DNA from: Myxococcales bacterium 68-20
GTDB taxonomy: Bacteria; Myxococcota_A; Polyangia; Polyangiales; Polyangiaceae
DNA length: 64,000 nucleotides
Assembly: GCA_001899635.1 (NCBI GenBank)
Contig: MKVQ01000005.1
Span: 434,001 to 498,000 of the forward strand
Direction: 5' to 3'
Below the pieces are notes generated by a model, which saw only the letters and a program-made list of their open reading frames with translations, made no database searches and was not told the DNA's origin. Below are positions 1 to 8,119 of the stretch, one piece after another. Positions within the stretch are counted from its first letter, which is position 1. Every line of letters begins with the position of its first letter. The position numbers and the translations under genes were made by a program.

Positions 1-224
1 TCTTCGTCCGTCCGGCGGATCGCGGATATGGCGCCGGCCTAGCGCTGATGCGCGCCCTCGCGCAGAAGGCGCTCGAGCGCGGCTGCGCGCGCTTCGTCTG
101 GCAGGTGCTCGACTGGAACGAGCCGGCGATCGCGTTCTACGAGAAACTCGGTGCAAGCATCCAGCGCGAGTGGCTCACGGTGCGGATGGAGGGTGAGGCG
201 CTCGCACGGCTCGCCCGCGGCTGA
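1..224 (+). CDS. GNAT N-acetyltransferase, C-terminal part (cut by window start)
   Basis: Only the last 73 codons are present; the frame begins at base 3 and ends in TGA at 222-224. The translation contains the acetyl-CoA-binding signature of GNAT enzymes (RGYGAGLALMRALA, the Q/RxxGxG/A loop) followed by the helix and strand usually seen near the C-terminus (WNEPAIAFYEKLGA, where the Tyr is the common general acid). The family moves an acetyl group from acetyl-CoA to an amine; the substrate cannot be told from this fragment. The gene converges on the DUF1566 lipoprotein gene 34 bp downstream. Confidence 0.85.
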   Translation, partial: FVRPADRGYGAGLALMRALAQKALERGCARFVWQVLDWNEPAIAFYEKLGASIQREWLTVRMEGEALARLARG

Positions 225-258
225 ACGCCGTCGGGATCGCCCGGTCTCGGGCGCAGCC

Positions 259-1353
259 TCAGTCCATCGTGCGAACGCAGCGGGCCCACAGGTCTGGGAC
301 GTCGTCATTGCGGATGTCGGTCGTCGAACCGGTCGAGAACGGCACCACGACGCGGTGGTTGGGGGCGCGATTGGGCAACGTCGACGTCCAGTAGTTCCCC
401 TGCTCCGTCTCGAACGCCAGCGTGTCGATCGCAGGGTTCTCGCGCTTCGTGTAGAGGAGCGACGAGAGCTCCGAGTACGTCGGGACACGCCACTCGTTCC
501 GTCCCGCGGGCGGCAGGGACTGACAGTAGGCCTCCGCCTGGATGTACTTCCCCGACTTCCCGCGGCCGCGCTCCCACTCGAGTCGCGTGCCGTTGTCGCG
601 GACGATGTTGCAGGCCTGGCTGATCTCGTAGCGATGCGTCGGCCGCGACGGTGCTGGGCCACGCACGCAACGATAGCGGAGGAGAGAAGCCGCTGTGTCG
701 AAGCCCAAGTTCGTGCCGGCGCCGCCCGTGTAGAACGCCACGCCCCACCCCCACTTGACGTTCGAAGACGTCGGTGTCGTTGACCAGTAGTAGGCCTCGA
801 CCGTGTCCGGGAAGACCGCCTGGTCCGCTCCCGCCGTCGCGTCGTCGACGGGATACCAGTTCTGGATCGTGATCAGCTCCATCCGTGTGGGGAGCCGCGC
901 GCCGCGCGACGCGCAGGCAGCGATGGCATCCGCTCGCGTGCCCGAGGGTGACGTCCCGCCATCCGGCTCGAGCAGCCACGTCAGCTTCGTGACGTTGTCG
1001 TAGACCTCGCCCGGCACCGACGCGTCGTACGAGGCCCGGTTCGAGACGCCCGTCGCCGTCGCGGGCTGGGGAACCGGCGTGTTGAGAAGATCCTCCCAGG
1101 TGTTGTCCACGAGCACGACGTCCGCCCAACAGCCGGCATCCACGACCGCTACGTCGTTCGAGCCGTCACCGACCGGGCCGACATCCGCCTCCGCCGAGCC
1201 ATCGCCTTCCGCAGGCGCCCTCTCGTCGCCCGCGTCGGCGTCCGGGCCGGCGTCAGCGACGACCGGTTCATCCAGGCCGAGAATCGCGTGACACGCCGAG
1301 CTCCCGAGGAGAAGCGTGAACGACAGGAAGAACAGCCTGCGCCGCCACATCAT
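259..1353 (-). CDS. DUF1566 (Lcl C-terminal) domain lipoprotein
   Basis: A 364-residue exported lipoprotein. The N-terminus is a type II signal peptide (MMWRRRLFFLSFTLLLGSSAC) with the lipobox Cys at 21, followed by an Asp/Ala/Gly-rich spacer to about residue 75 that probably crosses the periplasm or extends from the membrane. The rest holds two copies of the DUF1566/Lcl C-terminal fold, each with a RxPTxxEL or RVPTYSEL strand, a YWSTT or YWTST strand and a closing RCVR motif (near 230 and 360). This C-type-lectin-like fold is common in myxobacterial and spirochaete surface proteins; a ligand is not known. Two ATG codons in tandem open the gene; 1350 is an equal choice. It is a single gene behind folC on the same strand, separated by 180 bp holding nested inverted repeats. 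Confidence 0.85.
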   Translation of the reverse strand: MMWRRRLFFLSFTLLLGSSACHAILGLDEPVVADAGPDADAGDERAPAEGDGSAEADVGPVGDGSNDVAVVDAGCWADVVLVDNTWEDLLNTPVPQPATATGVSNRASYDASVPGEVYDNVTKLTWLLEPDGGTSPSGTRADAIAACASRGARLPTRMELITIQNWYPVDDATAGADQAVFPDTVEAYYWSTTPTSSNVKWGWGVAFYTGGAGTNLGFDTAASLLRYRCVRGPAPSRPTHRYEISQACNIVRDNGTRLEWERGRGKSGKYIQAEAYCQSLPPAGRNEWRVPTYSELSSLLYTKRENPAIDTLAFETEQGNYWTSTLPNRAPNHRVVVPFSTGSTTDIRNDDVPDLWARCVRTMD

Positions 1354-1491
1354 CGGAGCCCCCCGAGCCCATCAGCCACGACAGCCAACTCGTCTCGTCT
1401 GGTCACGTCAGGTCCTAGGTCGGAACGCGTGCGGATCCGCAGAGTCGAACCGCCCGGCCGGTGTGGAGGATCCTACATTCCCCTCCTGTCG

Positions 1492-1528
1492 GGTCAACTG
1501 ATGCACGTTGCGGTCAGTTGACCGCAAC
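1492..1528. terminator. two mutually exclusive hairpins downstream of folC
   Basis: Arms GGTCAACTGA (1492-1501) and TCAGTTGACC (1514-1523) pair perfectly over 10 bp. Arms GTTGCGGTCA (1507-1516) and TGACCGCAAC (1519-1528) also pair perfectly over 10 bp. They share bases, so only one can form in RNA at a time. The element lies 5 bp past the folC stop codon (minus strand) and upstream of the DUF1566 gene. No T-tract follows, so it may be a Rho-type or anti-terminating structure or a protein-binding palindrome rather than a simple intrinsic terminator. Confidence 0.55.
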
Positions 1529-1533
1529 GACCA

Positions 1534-2778
1534 TCAGAGGGCGACGATCGGATCGGGCCGGAGGCGAAGGAGCTTCGCCCGCGCTTCGCCCACGAGATAG
1601 AGCGAGCCGCAGACGACCACGAGGCGCCGCCCCGCTGCGCTGCGCGCGAGCCGGAGGGCGTCGTGGAGCGTAGCTGCAGGCGTTCCACCGGCGAGCTCGC
1701 GGAGCACCTCCGGATCCGCCGGCGCCCTCCCGGCGGGCGCTGCGTAGAACCGCGTCGCGTCGATCGTCGCCACGACAGCGAGCATCTCACGCCACGCCTT
1801 GTCCTCGAGCGCGCCGAACACGACGGCTCCGACGTCTTCGTTCGCAAGCGCTCGCGTGAGCGCCCGCGCGCCGTCCGGGTTGTGCGCGCCGTCGAGGAGC
1901 CATGTCCCGGCCAGGTCCCCTTCCTCCACGTCGATCCGCTCGAGCCGACCTGGCCACCGCGCGACGGACAGGCCGCGCGCCCGCGCGCTCTCGGAGAGCC
2001 CGAGCTCTGCGCCGATGGTCCACGCGACGCGCGCGTTCTCGCGCTGATGCTCGCCCGTGAGGCCGACGCTCGTGTCGGGCGGGAGCGGAAGCGCGTCCAC
2101 CACCCGCGCGCCCGCCGCGGTCGCGATCTCGATCGCCGCCGCTCGCGCCTCGTCTGGCAACACGCCGAGCACCATGGGCACGCCGGGCTTCGCGATCGCC
2201 GCCTTCTCACGCGCGATCGCGTCGAGCGTGTCGCCGAGCTTGTCCTGATGATCGAGCGCGACGCCCGTGAGGGCCGTGCACCGCGGCGAGGCAATGATGT
2301 TCGTCGCGTCGAGGCGTCCGCCGATGCCGACCTCGAGGACGGCGAGGTCCACCTTCGCTTGCCGGAACGCGAGGAGCGCGGCGAGCGTCGCCGTCTCGAA
2401 GAACGAGAGGTCGCTGCCCACACGAAGCGCCTCCTCCAGGACCGAGGTCAACGCCTCGTCCGAGAGCGGCTCGCCGTCGATCCGGATTCGCTCGGCGAAC
2501 CGGACGAGATGCGGCGACGTGTAGAGGCCCGTCCGAGCTCCACCGGCCCGAGCCATCGCCTCGACCATCGCCGAGGTCGATCCCTTCCCGTTCGTCCCGC
2601 CGACATGGACGACGTCGAACGCGCGCTCAGGGTGTCCGGCACGCACGCACGCGTCGCGCATCGGATCGAGACCGAGACGCATGCCGAGCGGCACGCGCGC
2701 ATAGAGCGCCGCGAGGGCCGATGCGAGCCTGCGCTCGACCGGGCCGGCGCTCGTTCCGTCGTTGCCGCTGGAGCTCAA
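1534..2778 (-). CDS. folC: Folylpolyglutamate synthase / dihydrofolate synthase
   Basis: FolC joins L-glutamate to dihydropteroate (making dihydrofolate) and lengthens the polyglutamate tail of reduced folates, using ATP in the cytoplasm. The P-loop VGGTNGKGSTSAMV and the Mur-ligase-type motifs SFFETATLAALLAF, LEVGIGGRLDATN and LLDGAHNPDGARAL are all visible; the catalytic Lys-carbamate region and C-terminal domain are complete. I start it at a TTG (2778-2776) overlapping the accD stop as TTGA, giving 414 residues, close to the E. coli enzyme; the next in-frame starts (GTG or ATG about 25-30 codons in) would remove the first helix. The much longer open frame that continues upstream through accD and yajQ is antisense shadow. 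accD-folC adjacency is also found in E. coli and fits translational coupling. Confidence 0.93.
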   Translation of the reverse strand: MSSSGNDGTSAGPVERRLASALAALYARVPLGMRLGLDPMRDACVRAGHPERAFDVVHVGGTNGKGSTSAMVEAMARAGGARTGLYTSPHLVRFAERIRIDGEPLSDEALTSVLEEALRVGSDLSFFETATLAALLAFRQAKVDLAVLEVGIGGRLDATNIIASPRCTALTGVALDHQDKLGDTLDAIAREKAAIAKPGVPMVLGVLPDEARAAAIEIATAAGARVVDALPLPPDTSVGLTGEHQRENARVAWTIGAELGLSESARARGLSVARWPGRLERIDVEEGDLAGTWLLDGAHNPDGARALTRALANEDVGAVVFGALEDKAWREMLAVVATIDATRFYAAPAGRAPADPEVLRELAGGTPAATLHDALRLARSAAGRRLVVVCGSLYLVGEARAKLLRLRPDPIVAL

Positions 2779-3647
2779 GCCGACGCGACGCGTGGCTCGC
2801 GCGCGTCGCGCTGGAGATGGCTGATGAGGAGGCTGAGCTCGCGGCGCATCTCGAGGCGGCTCGTGATCCGGTCGATCATGCCGTGCTCGAGGAGGAACTC
2901 GCTCCGCTGGAAGCCTTCGGGGAGCTTCTGGCGGATCGTCGTCTCGATGACGCGCGGACCGGCGAAGCCGATGAGGGCCTTCGGCTCGGCGATGTTCACG
3001 TCGCCGAGGAAGGAGAAGCTCGCCGCGACGCCGCCCGTCGTCGGGTTGAGCAGCACGCTGACGAACGGGACGCCCGCATCGCGGAGCCGCTCGCGCGCTG
3101 CGACGGTCTTGGCCATCTGCATGAGGCTCAGGATGCCCTCCTGCATGCGCGCGCCACCGGAGGCCTGGAGGAGCACCACGGGCAGCCGCAGCGAAGCGCC
3201 GCGCTCGAAGAGGCGCGCGATCTTCTCCCCGACGACCGATCCCATCGAGCCGCCCATGAAGCGGAAGACGAACGCACCGTACGCGATCGGGATACCGTCG
3301 AGGCGCGCCTTGCCGATCTCGATCGCCTCCTTCGCGCGGGTGGACTTCTGCGACGCGGCTACGCGGTCCGGATAGGGCTTGCCGTCGGTGAAGCCGAGCG
3401 GATCGGCGGGCTCCAGCTGGCCGTCCCAGTCCTCGAGCTTGCCGTCGTCGAGGAGCAGCTCGCGCCATCGCTCCGCAACGAGCTTGTGATGCTGGCCGCA
3501 GTGCGGGCACACCTCGAAGTTCTGCTCGAGGGCCTCCGCCGGCATCGTCTCGCCGCAGCCGTCGCACTTGCGGAAGACGCCCTTGCCAAAGCTGGTCTTT
3601 TCGCTCGCATCGAGGCCGCCGGGCTTCTTGTCGGGCCAGTCGCTCAT
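2775..3647 (-). CDS. accD: Acetyl-CoA carboxylase, carboxyltransferase beta subunit
   Basis: AccD with AccA forms the carboxyltransferase that passes CO2 from biotin-BCCP to acetyl-CoA to give malonyl-CoA, the first step of fatty acid synthesis. The 290-residue protein has the expected N-terminal four-Cys zinc ribbon (CDGCGETMP and CPHCGQHH, about residues 26-50) and the crotonase-type oxyanion and CoA motifs (FMGGSMGSVVGEKIARL, LQASGGARMQEGILSLMQMA, LNPTTGGVAASFSFLGDV). The start MSDWPDKKPG is chosen because it gives the usual AccD length; 63 open codons upstream have no family similarity. It is the first gene of the accD-folC pair and diverges from yajQ, with 139 bp between for both promoters. 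Confidence 0.96.
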   Translation of the reverse strand: MSDWPDKKPGGLDASEKTSFGKGVFRKCDGCGETMPAEALEQNFEVCPHCGQHHKLVAERWRELLLDDGKLEDWDGQLEPADPLGFTDGKPYPDRVAASQKSTRAKEAIEIGKARLDGIPIAYGAFVFRFMGGSMGSVVGEKIARLFERGASLRLPVVLLQASGGARMQEGILSLMQMAKTVAARERLRDAGVPFVSVLLNPTTGGVAASFSFLGDVNIAEPKALIGFAGPRVIETTIRQKLPEGFQRSEFLLEHGMIDRITSRLEMRRELSLLISHLQRDAREPRVASA

Positions 3648-3786
3648 AGTGAGCCGACTTAGCACAAGGGCCGGTTTCTTGGTGTATCCTCCCCAGTCCT
3701 TTTCCGCCGCCACCGGGCAACCCGACAACACGCCCACACCACAAGAGCCCGGCGGCGGTCTCCAGGTCTCGCGAAAGGAAGCGGTC

Positions 3787-4272
3787 ATGCCGAGCTTCGA
3801 TATCGTCTCGAAGGTCCCCTGGCACGAGGTCGACAACGCCCTCGGGCAAGCCCAGAAGGAGCTCGCTCAGCGCTACGACTTCAAAGACACGAACACCGAG
3901 ATCGAGAAGACCGCGGAGGGGCTCTTGGTCCGCTCGTCGAGCGAGGACCGCGCCAAGGCCGGGCTCGTGGTGCTCCAGGAGAAGCTCATCAAGCGGAAGG
4001 TCAGCCTCAAGTTCCTCGACCTGCAGGACCCGCAACCCACCGGCAAGGGCGGGTCGCGCATCCTCGCCAAGGTCAAGGAAGGCATCGAGGGAGAGCCCGC
4101 CCGGAAGATCGTGCTCGGGCTCAAGGAGGCCAAGGTCAAGGTCCAGGCCTCCATCCAGGATGCCCAGGTTCGGGTGACCGGCAAGAACAAGGACGACCTC
4201 CAGAAGGCCATCGCGCTCGTGCGTGGAATGGACCTCGACGTCGAGCTCTCGTTCGTGAACTTTCGCGACTAG
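3787..4272 (+). CDS. yajQ: YajQ family nucleotide-binding protein
   Basis: A 161-residue protein matching YajQ/UPF0234 over its whole length: MPSFDIVSKVPWHEVDNAL at the start, RYDFKDTNTEIE, the EGIEGEPARKIVL centre, and the closing RVTGKNKDDLQKAIAL and FVNFRD. Members have two similar alpha/beta domains; some bind cyclic di-GMP or nucleotides and influence transcription, but the cellular role is not settled. The ATG at 3787 has an AAGGAAG Shine-Dalgarno 6 bp upstream; the frame is open for another 73 codons upstream without family similarity. It runs into glmM on the same strand 29 bp later. Confidence 0.93.
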   Translation: MPSFDIVSKVPWHEVDNALGQAQKELAQRYDFKDTNTEIEKTAEGLLVRSSSEDRAKAGLVVLQEKLIKRKVSLKFLDLQDPQPTGKGGSRILAKVKEGIEGEPARKIVLGLKEAKVKVQASIQDAQVRVTGKNKDDLQKAIALVRGMDLDVELSFVNFRD

Positions 4273-4301
4273 CAAGCAAGCGATAATTGGAAGAGACAGC
4301 G

Positions 4302-5867
4302 ATGGCAGACGCGACCAGCACGAAGAACACGCGTTCCGGCACGAAGAACAACCGCGGTCCCAAGGCGCCTCCCGAAACCAGCGACGGATCGCACGCGAAG
4401 CCGAACGGCGCCGCCGCCAAGAACGGCGCTCCGGCCAAGAACGGCGCCGCCGCCAAGAACGGTGCGGCCGCGACGAAGGCGGCAGCCGCTGCGCCGGCGC
4501 CGGTCCGCCAGCTGTTCGGGACCGACGGCATCCGCGGGACGGCCAACGAATGGCCGATCACGCCGGAGCTCGCGCTCGGTCTCGGCAAGGCGGTCGCCCA
4601 CGTCGCCGGCCGGAACACGCCGAAGGCGCACGTGCCTCGGATCCTCATCGGCAAGGACACGCGTCTGTCGGGCTACATGATCGAACAAGCGATCGCCGCG
4701 GGCATCTGCTCGATGGGAGCACGCGTCATCCTGTGCGGACCGATCCCCACGCCCGCGGTGGCGCAGCTCACGGTGAGCATGCGCGCGGACGCCGGCATCG
4801 TCATCAGCGCGAGCCACAATCCGTACCAGGACAACGGCATCAAGATCTTCGGCGCGGACGGCTTCAAGCTGGCGGACGCGATGGAGGCCGAGATCGAGCA
4901 GCTGATGTCGAACGACGCTCTGCTCGGCCTCCGCCCGACCGGGCCGGGAATCGGCAAGGCGTCACGCCTCGACGACGCCGGCGGCCGCTACGTGGTCTTC
5001 GCGAAGGCGACGTTCCCCCGCGGTCTCACACTCGACGGCGTCCGCATCGTCGTCGACGGAGCGCACGGCGCCGCCTACAAGGTGGCACCGCTCGTGTTCG
5101 CCGAGCTCGGCGCGAACGTCACGTCGATCGGGGTGAAGCCCAACGGCGTGAACATCAACAAGGACGCAGGCGCGCTCCATCCGGACAAGGTCCGCGCAGA
5201 GGTCGTCAAGCAGGGCGCGCAGATCGGCATCGCGCTCGACGGTGACGCCGACCGCCTGATCGTCATCGACGAGAAGGGCCAGATCGTCGACGGCGACGTC
5301 GTCATGGCGATGTGCGCGACGCGCATGCTGGACGACGGACAGCTCGCCAAGCGCACGCTCGTCGCCACCGTGATGAGCAACCTCGGACTCGAGCGCGCGA
5401 TGCATAGCCGAGGCGGCACCCTCGTCCGGACGCAGGTCGGCGACCGCTACGTCGTCGAGGCGATGCGCAAGCACGGCTACAACCTCGGCGGCGAGCAGTC
5501 CGGCCACCTCATCTTCCTCGAGCACGCGTCGACCGGTGACGGCATCGTCGCTGCGCTCCAGGTGCTCGCCATCATGGTGCGCACCGGCCGCCCGCTCTCG
5601 GAGCTCGCCAAGGAAGCGATGGAGCGCGTCCCGCAGGTGCTCGAGAACGTGACGCTCCCGAAGCGCCAGCCGCTCGAGAAGATGAAGCAGCTCGCGACGG
5701 CGACCGGGAAGGTCAAGGACGCCCTCGGTCAGGAAGGCCGCGTCCTCATCCGCTGGAGCGGCACCGAGCCGAAGCTCCGCATCATGCTCGAAGGTCCGAA
5801 CGAGGATCGCCTCCGCAAGTGGGCCAAGGACCTCGCCGCGGCCGCCCAGAAGGACGCGCGCGGCTGA
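4302..5867 (+). CDS. glmM: Phosphoglucosamine mutase with Lys/Asn/Ala N-terminal extension
   Basis: GlmM interconverts glucosamine-6-phosphate and glucosamine-1-phosphate on the way to UDP-GlcNAc, for peptidoglycan and LPS. The core begins at about residue 68 ([20 protein letters not shown]) and has the phosphoserine loop ([20 protein letters not shown]), the metal-binding DGDADR, the substrate loop [10 protein letters not shown] and the phosphate-binding [15 protein letters not shown]. Normal GlmM is about 445 residues; this one is 521 because of a low-complexity, positively charged N-terminal extension with three AAAKNG-like repeats. The ATG at 4302 has GGAAGAG in front; an in-frame TTG at 4287 is less likely. 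The extension resembles the basic tails on Bcp (51.9 kb) and the protein at 60.8 kb. Confidence 0.95.
   Translation: MADATSTKNTRSGTKNNRGPKAPPETSDGSHAKPNGAAAKNGAPAKNGAAAKNGAAATKAAAAAPAPVRQLFGTDGIRGTANEWPITPELALGLGKAVAHVAGRNTPKAHVPRILIGKDTRLSGYMIEQAIAAGICSMGARVILCGPIPTPAVAQLTVSMRADAGIVISASHNPYQDNGIKIFGADGFKLADAMEAEIEQLMSNDALLGLRPTGPGIGKASRLDDAGGRYVVFAKATFPRGLTLDGVRIVVDGAHGAAYKVAPLVFAELGANVTSIGVKPNGVNINKDAGALHPDKVRAEVVKQGAQIGIALDGDADRLIVIDEKGQIVDGDVVMAMCATRMLDDGQLAKRTLVATVMSNLGLERAMHSRGGTLVRTQVGDRYVVEAMRKHGYNLGGEQSGHLIFLEHASTGDGIVAALQVLAIMVRTGRPLSELAKEAMERVPQVLENVTLPKRQPLEKMKQLATATGKVKDALGQEGRVLIRWSGTEPKLRIMLEGPNEDRLRKWAKDLAAAAQKDARG
4410..4463 (+). repeat. three tandem 18-bp repeats inside glmM
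   Basis: Consensus GCCGCCGCCAAGAACGGC repeated three times in frame, coding [18 protein letters not shown]. It makes up the middle of the GlmM extension and probably grew by slippage. Confidence 0.8.
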
Positions 5868-6059
5868 GCTTACCGACCTCGGCACTTGCCGGGCCGTAGT
5901 CTCGACCCGCTCTGCGGGGACGCGCTCAGTGGACCTGCAAGCATCTGCTTCGCGGTTCGCGGAAGCCTTGCTATGCCTCGTGTCCGTCACTGGTCGTCCA
6001 TTCTGAGGACACAGCGATTCCGGACACGGCCGCCAGGATGATGCATTGAACCTGTACGA

Positions 6060-8087
6060 ATGACTCAGTCGACCGCAGACACGGCTGCGCCCGTCCACGT
6101 CTCCCGGTTCGGCGCGGGGTTGACTCTCGCGCGGGCAACCATCGCCTCGGCCGGTCTGACTGTCCTGGCCTTCGTTCTCACGCAGGCATTTCTTGTCGGT
6201 GTCGACGGTAGCGCCGCTCTCCTTCTCGCGGCGCCCGTCGCGTTCGTTCCGTCGCTCGGGATCGGCGCCCTCATCTCGATTGGCGCGCGTGCGTACGGCA
6301 ACACGGGCCGGCGACACGGGCCGGCGATGGCGTCGTTCGTCCTCGCCGCCGTCGTCGGTTCGACGGTGCTGGCCGTCGGCGTGTGTCTCTCGAACGTGCT
6401 CCTCGTCGACTTCCCAACCGAGCCGCGCACGTTGGCCGGATGCGCCGCCTCCTGCGTGCTCGGGCTCCTCGCGTTCGCCGGTTGCCGGCGCTGGTCGCGG
6501 GGCCCCCGGATCAGAGCCGCCTTCGAGCGACGTTGGAGGGAGGCGCTCGTCACGACAGCCGTCCTCGTCGGTGTCGCCGTCCTCATCGGCGACGCCGTTT
6601 GCTTCCCTTTCTCATTCCCATCGGCACATACCGCCGCGATCCTCCTCGCGCTCGTCGGGTTCGCGTGCGCAGCACGGATCGTCTGCGGCGCGCCGCTCTT
6701 CGGCACCCGAGTGCGCGCCCTGTTTCGCTTGGTCGGTGCAGCTTCCTGCGTCTTCGCGCTAGCGGGCGGGCTTGTCGCGACGCGCCGGGGCACGTTCGAT
6801 GGCCTCATGAGGGTCCCATCGGCAGGGCGCACGCTGCTCGTCGCCATGCGCGGCCTCCTCGATCGGGATGGCGACGGCTACAGCGCGTTGCTCGGCGGCG
6901 GCGATTGCGACGACGATGACTCGACCGCATTCCCGCGCTCGAAGGTCGGTCGCGACTGCCTGGACCTCGCGCCGGTAGCCACGTCGCCGACGACCGAACA
7001 CCTGCCGAGCGTCGGACGCTACGACGAAGTTGCGACCGGCGATGCGCCGCGCATGCTCGTACTGGTCACGATCGATGCCTTTCGTTGCGGCTTTGGTCGT
7101 TACGAGCGCGCCGAGCTCGTCGACCCGTGCCCGTCACTGACCGAGCTCGGCCGCGAGGGTCTCCTCCAGACCCACGCCCACGCGCGTGCTCCGCACACGG
7201 TCGCCAGCCTCGCAGCGATCATGGCGTTCCGCGGAGACGGCGAGCTCGTGACCCTGCCCGCCGCGTTGAAGCGGCGCGGCTACCGGACGGCCGCGATCGC
7301 GACCCATCGGGCGCTCCTCCGCGATCCGGCGCTCCGAGCGTCGTTCGACGATCCGGACGACTCGCTCGTCCCGATCTCCCAGGAAGCGGGCGCCACTACG
7401 GCCGAGGAAGTGACGACGCGTGCGCTTGCCAAGCTCCAAACGGCAGCGCATTCGGGAGAGCCGACCTTCCTGTGGGTCCACTACTACGACACGCACGATC
7501 CGTACGTCCGGGTGCCGGGCTCACGCTGGGTGACCTCCCGCCTCGACGCGTACGTCGAGGAGGTGAAACGCACCGATCGAGCGATCGGCCGTCTCACGTC
7601 GTCGTTGAAGGAGCTCTTCACTGAAGGGGAGCTCGCCATGTTCGTCACCGCCGACCACGGCGAGGAGTTCTCCGAGCACGGCGGCACGACGCATGGCCGC
7701 ACGCTCCACGAGGAGGTCGTGAGGGTCCCCTTCCTCAGCTGGCGCACCGGCTCGGATCCCCAGAAAGGGCTTCCCGCAGACCTCCCAGCAGGCGGCATCG
7801 ACATGGCGCCGTACGTCATGTCCGTCGTCACCGGCGCGAGCTTCGAGCCCTCGGAGTCGGTCTTGATGGAAGCGAACCCGGTGAACGACGCTCAGGTCGG
7901 CGTCGTCCGCGGCAGCACGAAGTACATCCTCCACTACCAGCTCGGCTACGAGGAGCTGTTCGACCTCTCGAGCGATCCCGCCGAACACGACGACCTGAGT
8001 GCCAAGGACGTCGAGCAGACCGCGTCGATGCGGAAGGTGCTCGGCGAGCACCTCCACCTCGAACGACAGCACCCTCGCACGCTCTGA
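6060..8087 (+). CDS. Membrane-anchored sulfatase-like (alkaline phosphatase superfamily) hydrolase
   Basis: A 675-residue membrane protein. Several hydrophobic segments lie in the first 240 residues. Next comes an acidic loop DRDGDGYSALLGGGDCDDDD (about 268-287), the calcium-binding type often found in myxobacterial surface proteins. A sulfatase-fold domain runs from about 331 to the end. Metal-site motifs are LVTIDAF (Asp 339), TADHGEEFSEHGGTTHG and the late DPAEHDDLS. The usual formylglycine signature CxPSR is absent; at its place is ARAPHTVASLAAIM, so Thr 380 is the likely nucleophile. This suggests a phospho-transfer or phosphodiester enzyme rather than a true sulfatase. Substrate unknown. 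The ATG lacks a clear Shine-Dalgarno. It converges on the AAA gene with 32 bp between. Confidence 0.8.
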   Translation: MTQSTADTAAPVHVSRFGAGLTLARATIASAGLTVLAFVLTQAFLVGVDGSAALLLAAPVAFVPSLGIGALISIGARAYGNTGRRHGPAMASFVLAAVVGSTVLAVGVCLSNVLLVDFPTEPRTLAGCAASCVLGLLAFAGCRRWSRGPRIRAAFERRWREALVTTAVLVGVAVLIGDAVCFPFSFPSAHTAAILLALVGFACAARIVCGAPLFGTRVRALFRLVGAASCVFALAGGLVATRRGTFDGLMRVPSAGRTLLVAMRGLLDRDGDGYSALLGGGDCDDDDSTAFPRSKVGRDCLDLAPVATSPTTEHLPSVGRYDEVATGDAPRMLVLVTIDAFRCGFGRYERAELVDPCPSLTELGREGLLQTHAHARAPHTVASLAAIMAFRGDGELVTLPAALKRRGYRTAAIATHRALLRDPALRASFDDPDDSLVPISQEAGATTAEEVTTRALAKLQTAAHSGEPTFLWVHYYDTHDPYVRVPGSRWVTSRLDAYVEEVKRTDRAIGRLTSSLKELFTEGELAMFVTADHGEEFSEHGGTTHGRTLHEEVVRVPFLSWRTGSDPQKGLPADLPAGGIDMAPYVMSVVTGASFEPSESVLMEANPVNDAQVGVVRGSTKYILHYQLGYEELFDLSSDPAEHDDLSAKDVEQTASMRKVLGEHLHLERQHPRTL

Positions 8088-8119
8088 CCTCGTACGCGGC
8101 TTGACGCGCGGCCGCGGGT

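Noticed and set aside
1534-4275. 913-codon minus-strand open frame running through folC, accD and yajQ
   Set aside because: Only the last 414 codons are FolC; the rest is antisense to yajQ or out of frame with accD and has an Arg/Leu/Glu shadow composition. High G+C gives long false frames.
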